NCBI GenBank assembly: GCA_964634885.1
Contig: CAZWLN010000062.1
Location: 1 to 25,378, forward strand
DNA from: DAINRZ01 sp964634885
GTDB lineage: Bacteria; Bacteroidota; Ignavibacteria; Kapaibacteriales; UBA2268
Direction of reading: 5' to 3'
DNA: 25,378 bases
The notes beneath the pieces are model-generated. The model was not told where the DNA came from. It saw only the letters and a list, made by a program, of their open reading frames with translations, and made no database searches. Positions 22,624 to 25,378 of this stretch are shown in pieces. Numbering within the stretch: position 1 is the stretch's first letter; every line of letters begins with the position of its first letter. Position numbers and translations under genes: made by a program.

Positions 22624-24894
22624 ATGAAAATCAGGCGTGAAGATGCTCTCGAGTACCACAGCATGGGACGTAAGGGCAAAATTGAGGTTATTACAACAAA
22701 ACCCTGCGTTACGCAGAGGGATTTGTCGCTGGCTTACACTCCGGGCGTTGCCGATCCGTGCCTGGAAATCGAAAAAGATTTGAGCAAGGTGTTCGAATAC
22801 ACCGCCAAAGGCAACCTCGTTGCCGTCATCTCCAACGGCACGGCCGTACTGGGACTGGGCGACATCGGCGCTGAAGCCGGCAAACCAGTAATGGAAGGCA
22901 AAGGAGTACTGTTCAAAACCTTCGCCGACATCGACGTTTTCGACATTGAATTAAGATCAAAAGACGTTGACGAAATTATTCGCGTTTGCCAGGTTCTCGA
23001 ACCTACATTCGGTGGCATCAACCTCGAAGACATCAAAGGCCCCGAATGTTTCTACATTGAAGAAGCATTAAAAAAGACGATGAAAATTCCCGTGTTCCAC
23101 GACGACCAGCACGGCACTGCCATCATCAGCGGCGCCGCCCTTCTTAACGCATGCGAACTGACCGGCAAAGACCTTTCCAAAATCAAAGTCGTGTACAACG
23201 GAGCCGGCGCTTCGGGCATCGCCTGCGCTACTTTCCACATCAGCCTCGGTGTCAGCCCTGAGAATGTCATTATGTGCGACTCTACCGGCGTTATTTACAA
23301 AGGCAGAAAAGAAGGCATGAACGAATTCAAAGAGAAGTTTGCCGTTGAGACAAAAGCACGAACACTCGAAGATGCCCTTGTCGGCGCCGATGTATTTTTC
23401 GGTTTGTCAAAAGCCAATTGCGTCAGCAAGGACATGGTCAGGTCGATGTCGAAAGAACCACTCATTTTCGCTATGGCCAACCCCGTGCCTGAGATTTCTT
23501 ACGAAGACGCAAAAGAAGCCAGGAATGATGTCATTATGTCAACCGGCAGGTCAGACTATCCGAACCAGGTTAACAATGTGTTAGGTTTCCCGTTCATCTT
23601 CAGGGGCGCACTCGACGTCCAGGCAACAGCAATAAATGAACCGATGAAGAAGGCTGCCTCCTACGCCCTTGCTGCCCTCGCCAAGGAAGAAGTTCCCGAA
23701 AGCGTCAAACGCGCTTACGGAGTAACCGAAATGACTTTCGGCCGCGACTATATTATCCCCAAGCCCTTTGACCCAAGGGTTCTCACATGGGTAGCCCCGG
23801 CAGTTGCAAAAGCGGCAATGGAAACAGGCGTCGCCACCAAACCCATCGACGACTTTGAGAAATACCGCCATCAGCTCGACATCAGAATGGGCAGGGCTGA
23901 AAAGATCATGACCAATATCTATGAAAAAGCACACAGCAACCCAAAGAAGGTCGTATTCCCCGAAAGCGAGCATCCCCGCATCATTAGCGCTGCCGTCACT
24001 GCCGCCGACATGGGCATTGCCCACCCCATACTCCTCGGCGAAGAAGAACAGATCAGGGCCATCGCTTCCGAGCATAACTATGACATCAGCGGAATAGAAA
24101 TAATTGACCCGCTGAAATCCCCGAAATTAGATGAATATATCGATGAATACGTAAGACTGAGGCAGAGAAAAGGCATCATCAGGCGCGAAGCCGAAAAAAC
24201 GATGAAATATATGAAAGTCTATTTCGGTTCGATGATGGTACACATGGGCGACGCCGACAGTATGATCTGCGGCCTTACCTCGCACTATCCCTACACCCTC
24301 AGGCCTGCGCTGCAGATCATAGGCAGGGACAAGAAGTACCAGAAAGTCAGCGGACTCTATATCGTAACGACAAAGAAACAGACACTTTTCCTCGCAGACA
24401 CTTCTGTTAACGTCAACCCGACAGCCGAAGACATTGCAGACATTACCCTCCAGGCGGCCGATTTTGTCAAGAACTTCGACATCCAGCCCCGTGTTGCCCT
24501 TTTGTCTTACAGCAATTTCGGTTCTGCCAGAGGCGAATCACCCTCAAAGATGATCAAAGCGCTGAAAATCATTCATGAGAAAGACCCCGAACTGATGGTT
24601 GACGGTGAAATGCAGGCCGATACGGCTCTCGACCCGGAAGCATTCGACAATACATTCCAGTTCAGCAACATCAAGGGCGGCGCTAACGTCCTGATATTCC
24701 CCGACCTCAATTCCGGCAATATCGCATATAAACTGCTGGCTAAGATCGGTGGCGCCCATCTCATCGGCCCCATCATCAGGGGACTCTGCCGTTCGGTTCA
24801 TGTTCTTCAGAGAGGCTCCACAGTCCAGGAAATTACCGACATGGTTGCCCTCGCAGTCGTTGACGCCCAGAACAAAGAAGCAACATGTAAATAA
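22624..24894 (+). CDS. maeB: NADP-type malic enzyme with phosphotransacetylase-like domain (MaeB)
   Basis: This cytoplasmic enzyme decarboxylates malate to pyruvate with reduction of NAD(P)+, linking the TCA cycle to pyruvate and supplying NADPH. At 756 aa it has the MaeB length (759 in E. coli). The malic enzyme part (1-430) shows Y38 in AYTPGVADPC, K93, the metal ligands E135 and D136 in LEDIKGPECF, D160/D161 in FHDDQHGTA, and the nucleotide-binding GAGASG (193-198). The second part (about 435-756, from PKKVVFPESEHPRI) is the phosphotransacetylase-like domain, which in MaeB proteins binds acetyl-CoA and regulates but lacks transferase activity. A GAGGGA site precedes the ATG. It is a single-gene unit closed by a terminator. 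Confidence 0.96.
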   Translation: MKIRREDALEYHSMGRKGKIEVITTKPCVTQRDLSLAYTPGVADPCLEIEKDLSKVFEYTAKGNLVAVISNGTAVLGLGDIGAEAGKPVMEGKGVLFKTFADIDVFDIELRSKDVDEIIRVCQVLEPTFGGINLEDIKGPECFYIEEALKKTMKIPVFHDDQHGTAIISGAALLNACELTGKDLSKIKVVYNGAGASGIACATFHISLGVSPENVIMCDSTGVIYKGRKEGMNEFKEKFAVETKARTLEDALVGADVFFGLSKANCVSKDMVRSMSKEPLIFAMANPVPEISYEDAKEARNDVIMSTGRSDYPNQVNNVLGFPFIFRGALDVQATAINEPMKKAASYALAALAKEEVPESVKRAYGVTEMTFGRDYIIPKPFDPRVLTWVAPAVAKAAMETGVATKPIDDFEKYRHQLDIRMGRAEKIMTNIYEKAHSNPKKVVFPESEHPRIISAAVTAADMGIAHPILLGEEEQIRAIASEHNYDISGIEIIDPLKSPKLDEYIDEYVRLRQRKGIIRREAEKTMKYMKVYFGSMMVHMGDADSMICGLTSHYPYTLRPALQIIGRDKKYQKVSGLYIVTTKKQTLFLADTSVNVNPTAEDIADITLQAADFVKNFDIQPRVALLSYSNFGSARGESPSKMIKALKIIHEKDPELMVDGEMQADTALDPEAFDNTFQFSNIKGGANVLIFPDLNSGNIAYKLLAKIGGAHLIGPIIRGLCRSVHVLQRGSTVQEITDMVALAVVDAQNKEATCK

Positions 24895-24917
24895 CATAAT
24901 CAGTTAAAGTAATATCC

Positions 24918-24950
24918 AAGCTCCGGCGGTTCATACTTCCGGAGCTTTTT
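24918..24950 (+). terminator. Rho-independent terminator of maeB
   Basis: AAGCTCCGG (24918-24926) pairs perfectly with CCGGAGCTT (24939-24947), 12-nt loop, followed by TTT. It lies 24 bp after the maeB stop. Confidence 0.9.
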
Positions 24951-25127
24951 CATTTCTGCTGAAGAAGTTACTATGAATGCCCTTCTTCGGTCAACATTTA
25001 ATTAATCATTCTTCACCCGTTTTGCCGCTCCTGCTGCGGCCGGAATGGTGTAAGACCTGTTGTCTTGTCCTGAAATACGTTGACCACAAATTCTCAATTC
25101 GTAACACCACACTCCTGACTCTTTTAA

Positions 25128-25337
25128 CCAGCCACCATTAACCATTCACCAGCCACCATTCACCAGCCACCAGCCACTGACCACCAGCCACCATTCACCG
25201 GCCACCAGCCACCGGCCACCAACCACCACCCACCAGCCACTAACCACCAGCCACCAGCCACCATTCACCGGCCACCAGCCACCAGCCACCACCCACCAGC
25301 CACCATTCACTACCCACCATTCCCCACTCCCAACTCA
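25128..25337. repeat. Array of ~30 degenerate heptamers (CCAgCCA type)
   Basis: From 25128 the sequence keeps strict 7-bp phase: CCAGCCA, CCATTCA, CCGGCCA, CCACCCA, CTAACCA and similar words follow one another for about 28 units, decaying at 25317-25337. Positions 4 and 5 vary most (AG, TT, GG, AC), while the flanking CC and CA are nearly constant. One strand is almost free of G outside CCAG/CCGG words. No reading frame of interest. 24952-25127 holds nothing I recognise. Confidence 0.85.
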
Positions 25338-25345
25338 GAATTCAT

Positions 25346-25378
25346 CATTGGCTACGCCGATCTCACTACTCTCAGCTC
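25346..25378 (-). repeat. Inverted, diverged copy of the left-end repeat
   Basis: CATTGGCTACGCCG followed by ATCTCACTACTCTCAGCTC is the reverse complement of the 23-55 part of the left-end unit with five differences in 33 bases. It is cut by the window end. Confidence 0.7.

Noticed and set aside
24075..24894. Separate phosphotransacetylase gene
   Set aside because: The phosphotransacetylase-like part is in frame with the malic enzyme and the total length matches MaeB, so it is one gene.
25128..25337. Heptamer array considered as a CRISPR
   Set aside because: The period is 7 bp, there are no spacers, and no cas gene is near; the Cas4-like domain at 3704-7084 belongs to a Dna2-type helicase.

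Overview
The window looks like chromosomal DNA from the Bacteroidota/Chlorobiota side of the bacteria (FCB group; Ignavibacteria or Kapabacteria-like lineages are possible). This is an inference. It rests on the protein families, on two promoter-like sites with a TAnnTTTG -7 box (recJ, tRNA-Ser), on frequent TTG starts, and on many short palindromic intergenic repeats of the kind common in that group. Most housekeeping genes have balanced to GC-leaning codon use; several secreted-protein genes between them are plainly AT-rich.

Layout. Positions 1-600 hold two kinds of short repeat and no gene. A tRNA-Ser(CGA) with its own terminator (minus strand) is followed by rsgA (minus). Divergent from rsgA is a recJ / Dna2-like nuclease-helicase pair. 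Positions 7085-10765 are an accessory stretch: palindromic repeats, a hicB antitoxin gene with a broken hicA in front of it, an orphan secreted protein, a cluster of four REP-like hairpins, the first copy of a dispersed leader repeat, a duplicated secreted protein, and an apparent gene remnant. Positions 10766-13839 are a tight operon yebC-ruvC-mntA-like-hepT-like-queG. Positions 13967-16583 are AT-rich and carry three lipoprotein genes on the minus strand, two of them headed by further copies of the leader repeat. Positions 17054-22325 are a signalling block: membrane-anchored protein, lipoprotein, hybrid sensor kinase, response-regulator/kinase fusion. Positions 22624-24894 encode a MaeB-type malic enzyme with a terminator. 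The right end is a long degenerate heptamer array followed by an inverted copy of the repeat at the left end.

Main points of interest. (1) An MNT/HEPT (type VII toxin-antitoxin-like) pair is locked by 4-8 nt overlaps into a DNA-repair/tRNA-modification operon. The nucleotidyltransferase has lost both metal-binding aspartates of GSX10DXD, and its partner has lost the tyrosine that such enzymes modify, suggesting joint loss of the modification reaction and possible domestication. (2) A dispersed leader repeat (three copies; two are about 93 bp and collinear) precedes a short ORF and then a secreted or lipoprotein gene each time. It resembles a repeat-driven cassette system that I cannot assign to a known family. 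(3) hicA is reduced to an N-terminal stub while hicB is intact. Functions of the secreted and lipoproteins are unknown.
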